The notes beneath the pieces are model-generated. The model was given only the letters and a program-made list of their open reading frames with translations, ran no database searches and was not told where the DNA came from. Source: Diphasiastrum complanatum (lineage: Eukaryota > Streptophyta > Lycopodiopsida > Lycopodiales > Lycopodiaceae). From it: a DNA stretch of 64,000 nucleotides. Where the stretch lies: assembly GCA_029204225.1 (NCBI GenBank), contig CM055098.1, forward strand, positions 2,045,106-2,109,105, in the 5' to 3' direction. Numbering within the stretch: the first letter of the stretch is position 1; every line of letters starts with the position of its first letter. Position numbers and translations under genes: made by a program. Positions 20,486 through 31,520 of the stretch are shown here, in pieces.

Positions 20486-21740
20486 CAGATAAGGATGGGA
20501 GGAATAGTGAGGAACTGAAGGGTGGTGTGGAGTATGGAAGAAGGTGAGGATGGAGCAGAAAGTGTCTGACGTGGGGGTGAAAAATTGATAACTTGCATCC
20601 ATGCCAGAGTGTCGGGGGACAGTTGCAAATCAGAAGGATTGAATGTGAGAGGAGCAACGGTGGTGGCAGGAGTAATGGAGGATGCGATGGTGATGGATGG
20701 AGCAGCAGACACTAGAAGAGAAGTAGGAGTGGTAACAACAGAAGAAACGGGAATGGAGACAAAAACAGATGTGGATGGAACAGGAAGAGAGGTAGCGGCA
20801 ACAGAAATTGGAGTGGGGGGTTGCACAGAAGAAGAAGTGGCGGTGGTTGATGGAGTGGTTAGTGCTGCAGTGGAGACACGTCTTCGGGTAATAGGTGGAG
20901 ATGTGGATGTAGAGGCAGCGCCACACATTCGTTTGCTGGCCGTTGTGTTAATGATTGCAGGTTGGGAGGAGGTAGATGTTTGAGATGATGGATAAAGGTT
21001 AGTATGTGGCACAAGGGTAGACAGAGGGATGAGCGTTGGAAACCGCACACTTTTGCCTCGAGAAGTGCGCAGACAAAGTTACACAACAGGGGGCCTGCTG
21101 CGATTCGCTCACGGTTGTTGGGTTTGATGGAGTTTGTTAGTTCTCGAATAAGGAAGCCATGCCAGTCGTATGGCACAACAGAGAGGTTTGGAAATTCCAG
21201 AAAGGATTCCACTATCTGACTCAATAGCGTAGACTGGATTCTGTCCTTGCGAAATGTTGAAATAGCCAAAAAGTTATGCAACAGATGCGCAGCTGTCTAA
21301 ATGACGGGTTCCGTGATAGCTTCTATCAAGTAACCATTGTTAGTCTGGATGGGGATTTCTGGTGTGGTTTGGGTGACGAATGATTTGATCAGAGCTTTGG
21401 CGTGGCGATGGGAGATGGGTTGACGATCACGGGACATAATGCCAATGGTGATCATCGAGTCAGTGTTAATCTTGACCTTGTACGTGGTACCTTGGTACAG
21501 GAACTGGAAATGAGCCTTGTTCTCATCCCAGGTAGCGTAAGTGTGAAGGGCGAGGCCCATGTGAATCTCAGAATGAAAGAGTGCCGAATAAAAACCCATT
21601 GCATCAAGGAGGGGTCCGGTTGTTTGCAGCCATGGTTGGATCAGAGTGTCAGAGGGTAGAGGCCAAATTTGCGTGGCCTCAGGGATGTCACGCTAGATCA
21701 CCTATTTGGCGCCAGAGTCTTCAGAGGATGAGGAGGCCAT
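20486..21740 (-). pseudogene. Cassette ORF copy 2, longest copy; unrecognised protein
   Basis: The ATG at 21,740 opens MASSSSEDSGAK followed by an amber stop. The frame continues with RDIPEATQIWPLPSDTLIQPW, MGLALHTYATWDENKAHF and QFLYQGTTYKVKINTDSMIT. Then come DRQPISHRHAKALIKSFV, FLEFPNLSVVPYDWHGFLI and NNRERIAAGPLLCNFVCAL. A frameshift near 21,040 leads into a Ser/Thr/Pro-rich tail of about 150 residues containing KR and TRRR clusters. The core loosely recalls the 'putative plant transposon protein' domain of gypsy elements. That match is from memory and weak. No transmembrane segment is apparent. In position it follows gypsy integrase, like an env-like or accessory ORF. It is broken by two early stops, one later stop and a frameshift. 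Confidence 0.65.
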
Positions 21741-22813
21741 TTTAACAATGATGATTAGTGGTCGGAAAAGTCGAAAAAGTAGAAAAAAATGGTGGAAAAT
21801 GGAAAAGAATGTGAAAACAGTAGAAAACTGAGAATAATGAGTGTTGGATGACAACGATTGTAATTTAGAGCTTAGATCAGTGCTTAATATGAGCAGATGA
21901 CAGCTGGTAAGAAGTTTAGTTGAAAACAGAAAACTTGGTATTTTCAGTGGAAATTTCGGTAGAGCTTCGCTAGCAATGGTGACAAATGGCTCGAATTCAG
22001 CCCTTATATAACAGAATTTAGAGTGCATATTAGGTGAAATTCACTTTCCCTTGTTCAGTTCCACCAAATTTTGGCAGACACCTTCTTCACAAAATTCTAA
22101 GACCTCAGGGAAGTCTGAGAGAGTTCAGAAGGTGATTTGACTGCTATGCGAAGGTTCAACTCTCGCAGGAAGTGATCTCTCACACAACTTGTTCTTGTAA
22201 TAAAATTTTCAAGATCAGACCATGTAGGCAGGCTAATTTCACTACTCTGATTCCATTTAGAGACCTTGCAAGGGTTGGTAAGATGATCTTGATGCTTTGC
22301 AAGGGTTCTGAAAATTCAGCTTCTGAGAACTCTCGCATACACTAAAAAATGATGATTCCTCCATCAGGAACTCTCGAAGAGATTTCATGGATGCATCTAG
22401 GTCAGATTTGGTGACAATCCAATTTTCAAGAGCTATCTCCCAGGGGATCTCAAAAAATCATGACAAAAGTGCTCTTTCAGAGTGTCTTTTGACGAGATCT
22501 CGAGATTTTCTTATTTTTAACTTTTGTAAACTGGTAATCAGCTTCATCTAGGCTTGATCTGACTATTGGTAGTGCTCTGGAAGTTCTGATGGATTCTTGG
22601 TAGTAGATCCCTCAGTCAATCTAATGATCTTCTACCTTTTTGACCCTATCAGGGTCTGAATCCTCCTTGGATTCTGATGGATTTCCCCGATCTTGCCAAA
22701 TCTGGCTGAATCTTGATGGATTTAGATTGATTTGGCTTGATCTCCTTAGATCAAGCAGTGATGGCTGAGCGGATTAGCTTTTTGTCACGTGCCACCCCCA
22801 ATCTGGATCTCTC
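21741..22813 (-). promoter_or_regulatory. Leader and TATA box of cassette copy 2
   Basis: TATATAAGGGC (minus) lies at about 22,001-22,010, some 262 bp before the ATG. Upstream there are repeats such as ATGCGAAGGTTC, GCAAGGGTTC and AACTCTCGCA on alternating strands. The integrase stop at 22,814 is 1,074 bp from the ATG, one base different from copy 1. Confidence 0.65.
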
Positions 22814-23811
22814 TTACAGTGGTGGCCAGTACTTGTGCAACTGGCTACCGTTGATGGGTGTGTCAAATGGCGTCCCATCAAGCTGTTCTAAGTTCACAGC
22901 TCCATGATTAAGAATTTTCTTGATCCTATAAGGACCTTCGCCCGTGAATTTTAACTTCCCCTTGATCGCCTTGGTTTTATACATCAGGACCAGATCTCCT
23001 AAACGAAGATACATCGCCGAAGAATTACGTCTGGACCTCTTCGGTATAACTGGCTGGCAATCAGCTGATAGGGTCTAGTCTTCAAGATCAATTTCCGCTG
23101 TTCCGCCTTTGGTAGTGATTTGTCTAGTTGGCCCCACATTAGATATTCAACAATGTCGGCAGCCCATTCTGGTATTGTATCCATGTAAAATAAGGCAGCA
23201 TCTGCCAACTCATCGTCGGATTGGGTTGCAATCTCCTTTCCCTTGATTCGTGACACATGATCTGCCATGTAGTGTTGTTTCCCCTTGCAAACTGATATTT
23301 AAAAATCAAATTCCAACAACAAAAGGAGCCATCTGGTGATTCTCCCGGTGTTGCAAGTTTTATCAACGAGATATAACAAGGGTTGATGGTCCGTATAAAA
23401 AGCAAAACGTGTGGCCATCAAATAGTGTCGAAACTTCTTAACCGCATAGATCATTGCCAGTGCTTCCCGCTCCGTGGTTGAATAATTCATTTCGGTATCA
23501 TTGAGCTGTCAGCTTGCAAATCGGATTGGAAAATCCTTTTTGTGTTCACCTGGCTGGGTTAAGACTGCTCCAACTGCATACTTCGATGCATCTGTATGCA
23601 CGTGGAACTCAATGGACCAATTGGGTGGTCGTAAGACTAGTGTTGAGACCAATGCATCCTTAATCTTCTGGAAAGCCTTTAGAGCTTTCTCATTCCAATG
23701 TGGATCCGTTGTGAGCTTGTAAATTGGTCTGGCTAACTCCGCAAAGTCAAGAATGAAGATCCTATAATAGTTAGCATGACCCATGAGAATGTAGACCTCA
23801 CGGATCCCCAT
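22814..23811 (-). pseudogene. pol: Reverse transcriptase end, RNase H and integrase tail, element H
   Basis: MGHANYYRIFILDFAELARP is the end of reverse transcriptase. The RNase H catalytic Asp sits in HVHTDASKYAVGAVL, followed by STTEREALAMIYAVKKFRHY and TDHQPLLYLVDKTCNTGR. After a shift comes MADHVSRIKGKE and then SQLYRRGPDVILRRC. The frame then jumps to the integrase C-terminus YLRLGDLVLMYKTKAIKGK, ending LHKYWPPL. The zinc finger and D,D-E core are deleted at about 23,010. Confidence 0.85.
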
Positions 23812-24449
23812 GTGGTTGGATCTACCTTTACAGCCTGTTCTCTGTTCTCAAAGGTGAGTTTCCTTGTACCCCAATTGTGTACTACTTGCGCAGGCCTCAA
23901 CCATGGTCTTCTCAGTAAAACACGGTATGCAGATGGAGATTCAAGTATATCCATGACCACAAAAGTAATCACATACTGCATGTCTACTATCTTTACGGGA
24001 ATATCAGCAACTACACCTTTTGGTTTCACACAGGATTGATCTGCTAGCTTGATGGCGAATCTGGATGGCTTCAATCCTTGTAGACCCCATTTTTTGTACA
24101 AAGTAGTGGAGATCAGATTGACACCTGATCCTCCATCTACCACTGTCGCCTCGTCCTCGTATCTCTTGTGTTTGATTGGCAAAGTGATGTTGTGTTCCTC
24201 ACTTTTCCATGCTGCTCCGATGTGGAGGACGTTACTTGTTTCATCATAGCCCGCACAATATATGGGCTCAGGCGCTACTGGCTCCTCATCCACTTTGGCC
24301 CGTTCAGCTAAAAGGCTTTTCGCTTGTGGTGCAATCCACAGTACTTCTCCGAGTGGTAAACTAACATGGCTTGACAACAAGAGTGTGAGCCTTTCAGTGC
24401 GTGGTTCCTCAGGCTCCACCACGTGAAAAGGTGATTCATGTTGGTGCAA
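23812..24449 (-). pseudogene. pol: Aspartic protease region, element H
   Basis: An open stretch with ATVVDGGSGVNLISTTLYKK, the retropepsin active-site region typical of plant gypsy elements. It is followed by YVITFVVMDILESPSAYRVL and LLRRPWLRPAQVVHNWG. The frame runs into the reverse transcriptase tail after a deletion, so most of the polymerase domain, including its catalytic Asp pair, is lost. Confidence 0.85.
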
Positions 24450-24569
24450 CCGATCATTCTGATCAGTGTGCAGTGGTGAGCCCGTTTGTGGTTCCTGTTC
24501 GACGCCGACTGGAGGTTCTATGGGATTGTGTTGTTCTTGCTCTTTTTCCTCCTCTTGTGCTTTTTGTTC

Positions 24570-25297
24570 CTAGTGTCTTATTTTCTGGTACTGCCTTCTC
24601 TCTTCCCTCACATTTGGATATGGCGCTGAAGTTGAGGGTTGGTCGTCAATGACCGATGGTGGTGGTGAGGGAGCCACTTCCTTCCTCTTCTGTGCTCGTG
24701 TAACAACTAACATAGGAGCGTGGTCTTGTCGACCTTTCGATGGCATCCCCGCTGGAACTGTTGGTTGTTGTATGGCAATGAGGTTAAGAGGTGCACTGGT
24801 TCCAGATTTAAATGGACAATTCTTGAAACAGTGTCCATAACCGCGATCTCGACAGGAGGTTGTATATTGTCCCTTGTAGAGACATTCTGCAATTCTGTGT
24901 CCCTCATCGCATCCGTAGCAACCGAAATTTCTTCCACCTTGACGTTGAGTTTGAGCTGCATAGGCCGAAACATATTCATTTATGGCAGGATCCATAAATG
25001 GTTCATCTGGTCTGTATCACTGCTGCTGCTCAGGTTGAGGTGGCATTTGTATTTCTTGTTCCGCTACTATCAGGTTTACATGGGCCACTTGTTGATTGAC
25101 TGGCCCTCGTGGAGCAGGTAAGGCCATGTGTTGTGATTGATTGGGTGCGCCGTACCTTGGTGCCGCGTTAGGTGCCCCTTGATGATAAGGATAAGAAGTC
25201 TGATAAGGACTTCTCTTCTGTTGAACAACCCTGGGATTTAACGGGCAAAATGTCGTATCGTGCGATGTTGCATTGCACAGATGGTAGAATCTATGTG
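24570..25297 (-). pseudogene. gag: Gag C-terminal region with zinc knuckles, element H
   Basis: FYHLCNATSHDTTFCPLNP resembles a degenerate CCHC motif. It is followed by a Pro/Gln-rich linker. A stop and frameshift lead to GGRNFGCYGCDEGHRIAEC (a good CX2CX4HX4C) and CRDRGYGHCFKNCPF (a second, irregular knuckle). The N-terminal gag is absent. The Pro/Ser-rich end leads to the protease. Confidence 0.75.
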
Positions 25298-26021
25298 TGA
25301 TGCTACTTTTAGTTAATTTCCTACTTTCTCTTTTAACTCTACTCACCACTATACTACTCCTCTTTAACTATACTCTTCTACAACATTGATCATAGTTTTG
25401 GTTGAAGGGAAGGGATGGAGAAGAAGAGATTGAGAAGAGAAGAGAAAGAGAGTGAGGGTGGAGGTTAGCTCAAATGCTCCTTATGCTTACTAATGGAAAA
25501 ACATTCACTATGGCAAACAATAAACATGGAAATAGAAAGCAATAGAAAATACAACCAAGAGCAATAGCAAGTAGTGAATAGCAAATGAGGATGCTTCTCT
25601 TCCAAAAATGGTAGAGTTTTCTCCTTCTCATTAAGCATGGAATTAGTGTACAAATGGTGCCTTTTTATAAAATGCAGAAGGCCCTTGCCCCTCAATCTTA
25701 TTGGCTAATATTCACAATGATCTATCCATTCATCTTGGACACAACTTGATCCAAGGGTCCACAAAAAGTACATTAAAAATCACAAGATTTATGTGAGTCC
25801 CAATTTGGACCCAACTCTAAAAAGTGATCTCTAAGTTTAAAAATGACATTGGGCCTCTAGTTTTATTTTAATTACAAGGCCCAAGTCAAGTTTATTTTAT
25901 TTACCACTTCAATTGCGTGCTCATTGGGCCATGGGCTTATACATGCAGGATGCCATGCCCTCGCAACACATTTTATTGGAGGATTTTATTTATTTACACT
26001 TTGTTGGAAATACCCCCAACA
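25298..26021 (-). repeat. Probable LTR (minus orientation)
   Basis: On the minus strand it begins TGTTGGGGGTATTTCC at 26,021, has TTTTATAAAAAGGC near 25,660-25,672 as a TATA box and ends near 25,298. Those are LTR-like ends and promoter. No second copy, duplication or primer site was found, so the left boundary is uncertain. Confidence 0.45.
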
Positions 26022-26070
26022 ACTGGGCTCAATGAGATCTATCAATGGTGATGGAGGTGAGCCAACATAT

Positions 26071-26641
26071 TGTAAAAGATTCAACTAGTTTCATCACATT
26101 TTGCAATATTTTCATATTTGACATATTGAGGCCAAAACTTAAGATAGAATGCGAGTCTGAGTAGATTCAATTTGAATAAGTTGGGTACATTGAATCTAGA
26201 CCCAAAATTGGTAGGGTTAGCATTTTGGTGGGAAAGCCAAGTGGCCAAATAGGGTTTGGACCTGCTATAAAAGGATGTAACTCGTGGAGAGAGTCATCTT
26301 CTCTCTTCTCTATCTCATTTCATGCTTATACATGGTTCTCTTGGGTTCTACTATCCATTGGTGCACTATCTTGGCGATTGCTTGCAATTCTATGTGTAGA
26401 ATGATCTATATTTGCTATTTTTGGATCCACACGTGTGAAATACAGTAGCTTGCTGGTTTTGTACGGACAGCAACAGTACATAATCATTTCATTCAAGTTT
26501 GATCAAGTTCTATTAGTGTTTGCATCTCAAATTGTGTGTAGATGCTGATTTTTCTACATTGGTGAAATTGGTAGTGTATTTCTCTTTCTAACCAAAGATC
26601 ATTCAAGTAGATTGGATCTTAAGGATCTAAAATCTTTCACA
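26071..26641 (+). repeat. Solo LTR of the element C family
   Basis: 571 bp, TGTAAAAGATTC to AAATCTTTCACA, flanked by perfect 5-bp duplications CATAT (26,066-26,070 and 26,642-26,646). It has CTATAAAAGG near 26,266 and CACACGTGTG at 26,428-26,437. The intact duplication shows it arose by recombination between the two LTRs of a full insertion. Confidence 0.92.
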
Positions 26642-26646
26642 CATAT

Positions 26647-28594
26647 TATAAATTGAAGGTTGTAAGCCAAAAATAGTAAATTTTGGATTTTCTCTGTTTT
26701 TGGCCAATCTTGTGGGTACCTTGGTTCTCCTAACTCAAATTAGCTTCTTCACAAGTAGAGGATGCCACCTGCAAATAGGCGAACCAAGACCTTGAGGGAA
26801 CAGTGAGATATGACACTTTGGGATCTATCAGTTCTTGAATCCCAGTTGGCAGGGTTTTAGTGCCAAAATCAGGATTTTCACACTTTTCAATCTAGAATGA
26901 TGAGTACTCGGGCTCTTGGCTTGCCCTTTGGATAGTGTACTAGGCTTAATGAGATTCATCAATGGTGAAAGAGACGAACCAAGATGGGTTTTTACTGAGG
27001 CTATAGAGGCAAGTTTCTCAAAAACTTTGAAGTTAGATATCTCGGCAATGGTGCAAGCTCTTGGCTCGCCCTTTTGATACAGTTTTCAGCAAGTAAATGT
27101 CTCTCTAATTTGAGCTAGGCGAGCCAAGCTGAGTAGCTTTGGAGCTTTGGGAAACCAAAACATGTTTAGGATATTTTTTCTGAGTAAAATCTTCAAATCT
27201 TACTATTTAGGCTTGCCCCTCAGATAGATGGTAGTTCAAACTCTGTTTTATCTTCAGTTAAGAGGGCGAGGCAAGTTGTCAAGATTTAGGCCTCCAAACA
27301 TCAGTTGGGGATCCAAGACCCTGTTTGGCAGTTTTGTGAAGTTGCCACAGTCAGATTTGGGGAGGCAGATTCATGATGGTTTTAAAATTAGTTTGAAGGC
27401 TGTTTTTTGCATTGTCTTGTGGGGAATGATAGTTTCATGATAGTTCCTCACATACATATGCTCAAAACACCCAAACCACAAGCATAACAGTCATAATTTT
27501 TTTTTGCAAAGTAACCGCTAAAAACTAGTGACCAGTCAGATTGAGGATTCGGTGTTTGCAGTCAGTGTGCAATCAATCGGACACCGTTTGACAAACGGTG
27601 TGAAGCTTCAGCTTTCCAGTAGTAGGACGACCTCAGAGCAATTGATTTGGCCAGCCAGAGAGCTGTGAAAAGCAAGCCAAGTTCAAGGCTATGAAAAAAA
27701 CCCTGGTCTAGGGTTTGGAAGCCAAAAAGCAAAGTATTCTCTCTATTTTGAACTATTTTTCGAGCTGTAAAAGCACACAAGAGGGCGCCCTAGCAGTGCG
27801 AGCCTGATCAGGAGTGGTCGTGGACAGCCGCGACTCAGAGAGAGAGAGATTGTCGAAAAATCCTCAAGGGAGCCATAGATGGAAAACGTAGAAGGAGGAA
27901 GAGCCCGCAGGCAGATCGCGCGCGGTGGAAAGAGGTGGGTTCCTAGCGTTCCGGAGTGAGTAGTGCTTGTAGGTGCGTGGATCAATGCACAAAAGCATCT
28001 AGGACCGTAGGATGAGTCCCTATGAAGATCAATGATTGAGATCATGCTTTTGGAAAGCAGTGTGAGCCTTTGGATTGGAATAAGCCATTAGATGGCAAGT
28101 CAAGGGGCTGTGAAAGTTTGAAGGGCAATTGGGCTTTCAATTTCATTAAAAATTTTCATACTGAAATGGGACTTCGGTCCCTTCACAAGTGAAGAGTGAA
28201 GTTTCTTCAAGGTGAAGAAATAGTTCAAAAACAAAGAAAATCCCTATTTTTGGGTCCTTTGCCCGTTTTGACCCAAACGAAAGGCTATAACTTCCAAACG
28301 AAGGGCACCCGGATTGTACCTACAAGTACAGTACAACAAAACAGAGTGATTGTAGTGGAGAAAGTGCTCGGAGTGCACCAGAAGTGATTTCACCATTCTA
28401 CTGGGCACGAAGTTGGGAGTTGACGACTGAGTGCATTTCGGAAGGTGACATTGATTTGGCTTTCAAATTGGTGGAAAAGCGGCGAATGGCCTGGTAAGGG
28501 AAAAAGTGCAGGTCATTATTTTCAACTTCTGACATCACTATTGGCCTCGGCATACTGTTTTTAGCCTACGACAGAAGTTTCAAGCAATCTTGCG
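26647..28594 (+). promoter_or_regulatory. Long leader upstream of element I, with dispersed short repeats
   Basis: No convincing coding frame. Units related to GGCGAGCCAAG, or its complement CTTGGCTCGCC, recur near 26,777, 26,920, 26,980, 27,058, 27,114 and 27,207. The phrase 'AATGAGATCTATCAATGGTG' at 26,031 recurs with changes near 26,948. From 27,540 the G+C content rises and a GAGAGAGAGA run lies near 27,840. It may be the untranslated leader of element I, whose gag starts at 28,595; I found no 5' LTR or primer site. Confidence 0.4.
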
Positions 28595-29826
28595 ATGGCA
28601 AACATGGGAGAGTCCATTTTGAGTGAAAGTAGCAAATTGGACGGGATTTCCAACTATGCAGTGTGAAAATTCAAAATGAAAAATATATTGATGGAGAAAG
28701 ACGTGTGGAAAGTCATCATAGGTGATGAGAGAAGGCCGCCAAATGAAGCGGATATCAAAGTGTTCGACAAAAAGATGAGGAAAGCTTTGACCTTCATTAA
28801 CTTGTCAGTGAAGGATCACATCATTACCCACATATGTGATGCTGTGACACCCCGACAGGCATGGGATGTGCTAAAGGAGCAGTTCGAGATGTCAAATCCG
28901 TCAAGAATCATGTTTCTAAAGTCAAAGTTGAATAGTGCCCAAATGGAGCAAGGAGAGCACATTCAGGCGTACATGACCAGAATCAAGACAATGAGGGATG
29001 AACTGCATTCTATTGGTGAGTGCATACGTGATGTGGAGCTGGCGCACAATGCATTGTGCGGCATTGCAGAACCCTATCAGTTGTTTGTGAGCGGAATAGC
29101 ATCAAGAGAAAGGTTGCCAACCTTTGACGAGCTCATAGGAATCTTGATGCAGGAAGAGCAACGACGAGAAATGGTGAAAGCTAGACGTCAAAATACTGAA
29201 GATCAGGCACTTGCGACATGCCAAAAACAAGACAAGGGCAAGGACAAGAAGAAGTCTAAGCAGCAATTTGCCAAGTCTCAGGAGGATGAGGGATCTTCCA
29301 GTAAGACCAAAAAGAAAGACAAGTGCTTCCATTGTGGTAAAAAGGGCCATTGGAAAAGTGAATGTCGCAAATTCTTGGCAGAACAAGACAAAGGGAAACC
29401 AAAGCAAACAGGTAACCTTGTCGATGAAGGTGAGATTGAAGACTCTAGCATCTTCATATCTGCATTGTCATCTAATCAAGATGATCAAGCATGGTATATT
29501 GACTCGGGAGCCACAAGACACATGACAGGTAACAAGAATTGGTTCAGTAGCATGAAAGTGCTGGATAATGGAACGTCCATTTCACAGGCAAATGGCAAGG
29601 TGTGCAAGATCAAGGAGATAGGCACTGTTTCAATCCAACTACCTGATGGAGAAAGTAGGACGATCAGGGAGGTACTTTACATACCAGGTTTTGTGAAGGA
29701 TGTGCAAAAGTTCAAAGTTATTGTGGATGGAGTAAGGGAGCCCAATACAAAATTGTACAGGTTGAATGTTACAATCAAGGGGCATCATGGACCTGTATTG
29801 TACATTCCATCGCAAACTGAGTTGTG
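28595..29826 (+). pseudogene. gag: Gag-protease region, element I (copia)
   Basis: The start MANMGESILSESSKLDG is followed by an early stop at NYAV*KF, then is open to 29,827. It has gag of the UBN2 type, CFHCGKKGHWKSEC zinc knuckle near 29,320-29,365, and the protease motif WYIDSGATRHMTGNKNWFSS near 29,492. A small deletion joins IREVLYIPGFVKD to VQKFKVIVDG. A stop replaces the codon before HKRLGHLNL at 29,827. The lineage differs from A, B, L and N. Confidence 0.9.
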
Positions 29827-31520
29827 ACATAAGAGGCTTGGTCACTTGAACTTGGTAAGTCTCAGTTTGATGAGAAAATTGGAGATGGTAATAGGATTGC
29901 CTACCATTGAAGACCACTTGAAATCGATGTGCGAATCATGTGTATATCGGAAGCAGCATCGAGAGAAGTTCAATAAAGGGGGTGTTGCAAGAGCAAAGAA
30001 CATCTTGGATTTAATCCACACAGATTTATGTGGGCCTATGAGCACCATGTTCTTAGGTAAAGCCTTCTATTTCATGACCTTTATTGATGATATGTCACGA
30101 AAGACGTGAATCTACTTCTTGAAGAAGAAATCAGATGCATTTGACAACTTCAAGAGCTTCAAAGCATTGGTCGAAAATCAAACAGGTAGGAAGATCAAAG
30201 TCCTAAGATCAGATAGTGGAGGTGAGTACAGTCTAATGACTTCAATGATCTTTGTGATCAATGTGGGATTAAAAGACAATTTACGCAAGCTCATACTCCT
30301 GCTCTCAATGGTGTAGCTGAGTGCAAGAATCGTACGATTGTGGAAAGTGCCAGATCTATGCTAGCTGAGATGAAACTACCAAAGGATTTTTTGTCAGAAG
30401 CATGCAGTACGGTAGTCTATCTTCAAAATAGAAGTCCTACCATTGCCATACCAAAGATAACACCTAAGGAAGCATTCACGAAGAAGAAGCCAAAGGTGAA
30501 CCACTTGCGAATCTTTGGATGTAAGGCCTTTGTACACGTTCCTAAGGAGGAGAGACGTAAACTTGATGTGAAAGCTATCAAGTGCATATTCCTAGGATAT
30601 GATGATCGTGTGAAGGGCTATAGATGTTTTGATCCAGTGGAAAACAAAGTCCATATAAGCCGTGATGTTATCTTTGATGAATCCAAGATGTATGAAGACG
30701 AGGATGCTGAGAAGATAGATACATCCAGTGGGAAAGATGGCATAGTGAGAATACCACCTGATGATGATCCATTCATTGACCTTTCGAGTGATGAACATGA
30801 GGATACATCTCAGGATACTACTACTCAACCTCAACAAATAGGTTGGAGAGGTAGGGACAAACCTTTTGGTGCAAGAAGGATTGAAATTGCAGGTGACAAA
30901 CACAAGGAGAAGGATGTACCGTGGGATACATTTTCACCAGGAAGCCGATCACCTAACAGGAAGCTCCCTAAGTGGTTTGAGAGATTGTTGGAGAGCCGTG
31001 ACATGGATGACTTTCCAGGATCATCTAGCCAGGGAGAGCTACGAAGATTAACAAGAGAGAAGACACAACCTGAGAGGTATGAAGCAAATTATGCTCTCTT
31101 ATCTAGTATTATTCAAAGCAAAGAACCTTCGACTTTTGGTGAAGCCATGGGAGAGGAGATGGAGTCAATTGCTAAGCATAGCACATGGGACCTAGTAGAA
31201 CCACCAATTGGCAAGAAACCCATTGGTTGCAAATGGGTATACAGGACTAAGTACCATGCAGATGGAAGTATAGCAAAGCACAAGGCAAGATTGGTGATCA
31301 AAGGGTATGCACAAAGTAAAGGCATCGACTATGAGGAGACCTTTGCGCCGATATGTAAGTGGAATCCTCTACGTCTACTTGTTGCTTTAGCTTCACATTT
31401 TGGTTGGCCTTTGCATCAGATGGATGTGAAATTTGCTTTTCTGAATGGTGAGTTGGAAAAAGAGGTGTTCATGGATCAAGCAGCAGGATTGATGCCTACT
31501 TTTGTTCAAAGGGGATGGTG
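29827..31520 (+). pseudogene. pol: Integrase and start of reverse transcriptase, element I
   Basis: KRLGHLNLVSLSLMRKL and CESCVYRKQHREKF form the pre-integrase/zinc region. The catalytic residues lie in LIHTDLCGPM, VLRSDSGGEY and a degraded Glu segment near 30,320 (VAECKNRTIVESA). A stop sits in the core (SRKT*IYFL) and a frameshift lies near 30,225-30,330. The tail, hinge and reverse transcriptase start follow in one frame: FGCKAFVHVPKEERRKLDVK, EMESIAKHSTWDLVEPPIGK and DVKFAFLNGELEKEVFMDQ, ending at about 31,520 with a frameshift and deletion. Confidence 0.9.

Larger units (their letters stand above)
22814..25297 (-). mobile_element. Gypsy element H, gag to integrase end, internally deleted
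   Basis: Minus-strand Athila/Tat-like order: gag zinc knuckles (24,570-25,297), protease (about 23,830-24,449), the reverse transcriptase end plus RNase H (23,280-23,811), the H2C2 region (22,999-23,268) and the integrase C-terminus (22,814-23,014). Most of reverse transcriptase and the whole integrase core are deleted. The extra ORF cassette follows directly. No H LTR is confirmed. Confidence 0.85.

Noticed and set aside
20585..20983. Plus-strand open frame of 132 codons rich in Val, Glu and Gly
   Set aside because: It is the complement of the Ser/Thr/Pro-rich tail of cassette ORF copy 2, whose low complexity keeps the opposite strand open.
27743..28045. Minus-strand open frame of 100 codons in the G+C-richer part of the element I leader
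   Set aside because: No recognisable motif and compositionally driven. The region is better explained as untranslated leader.
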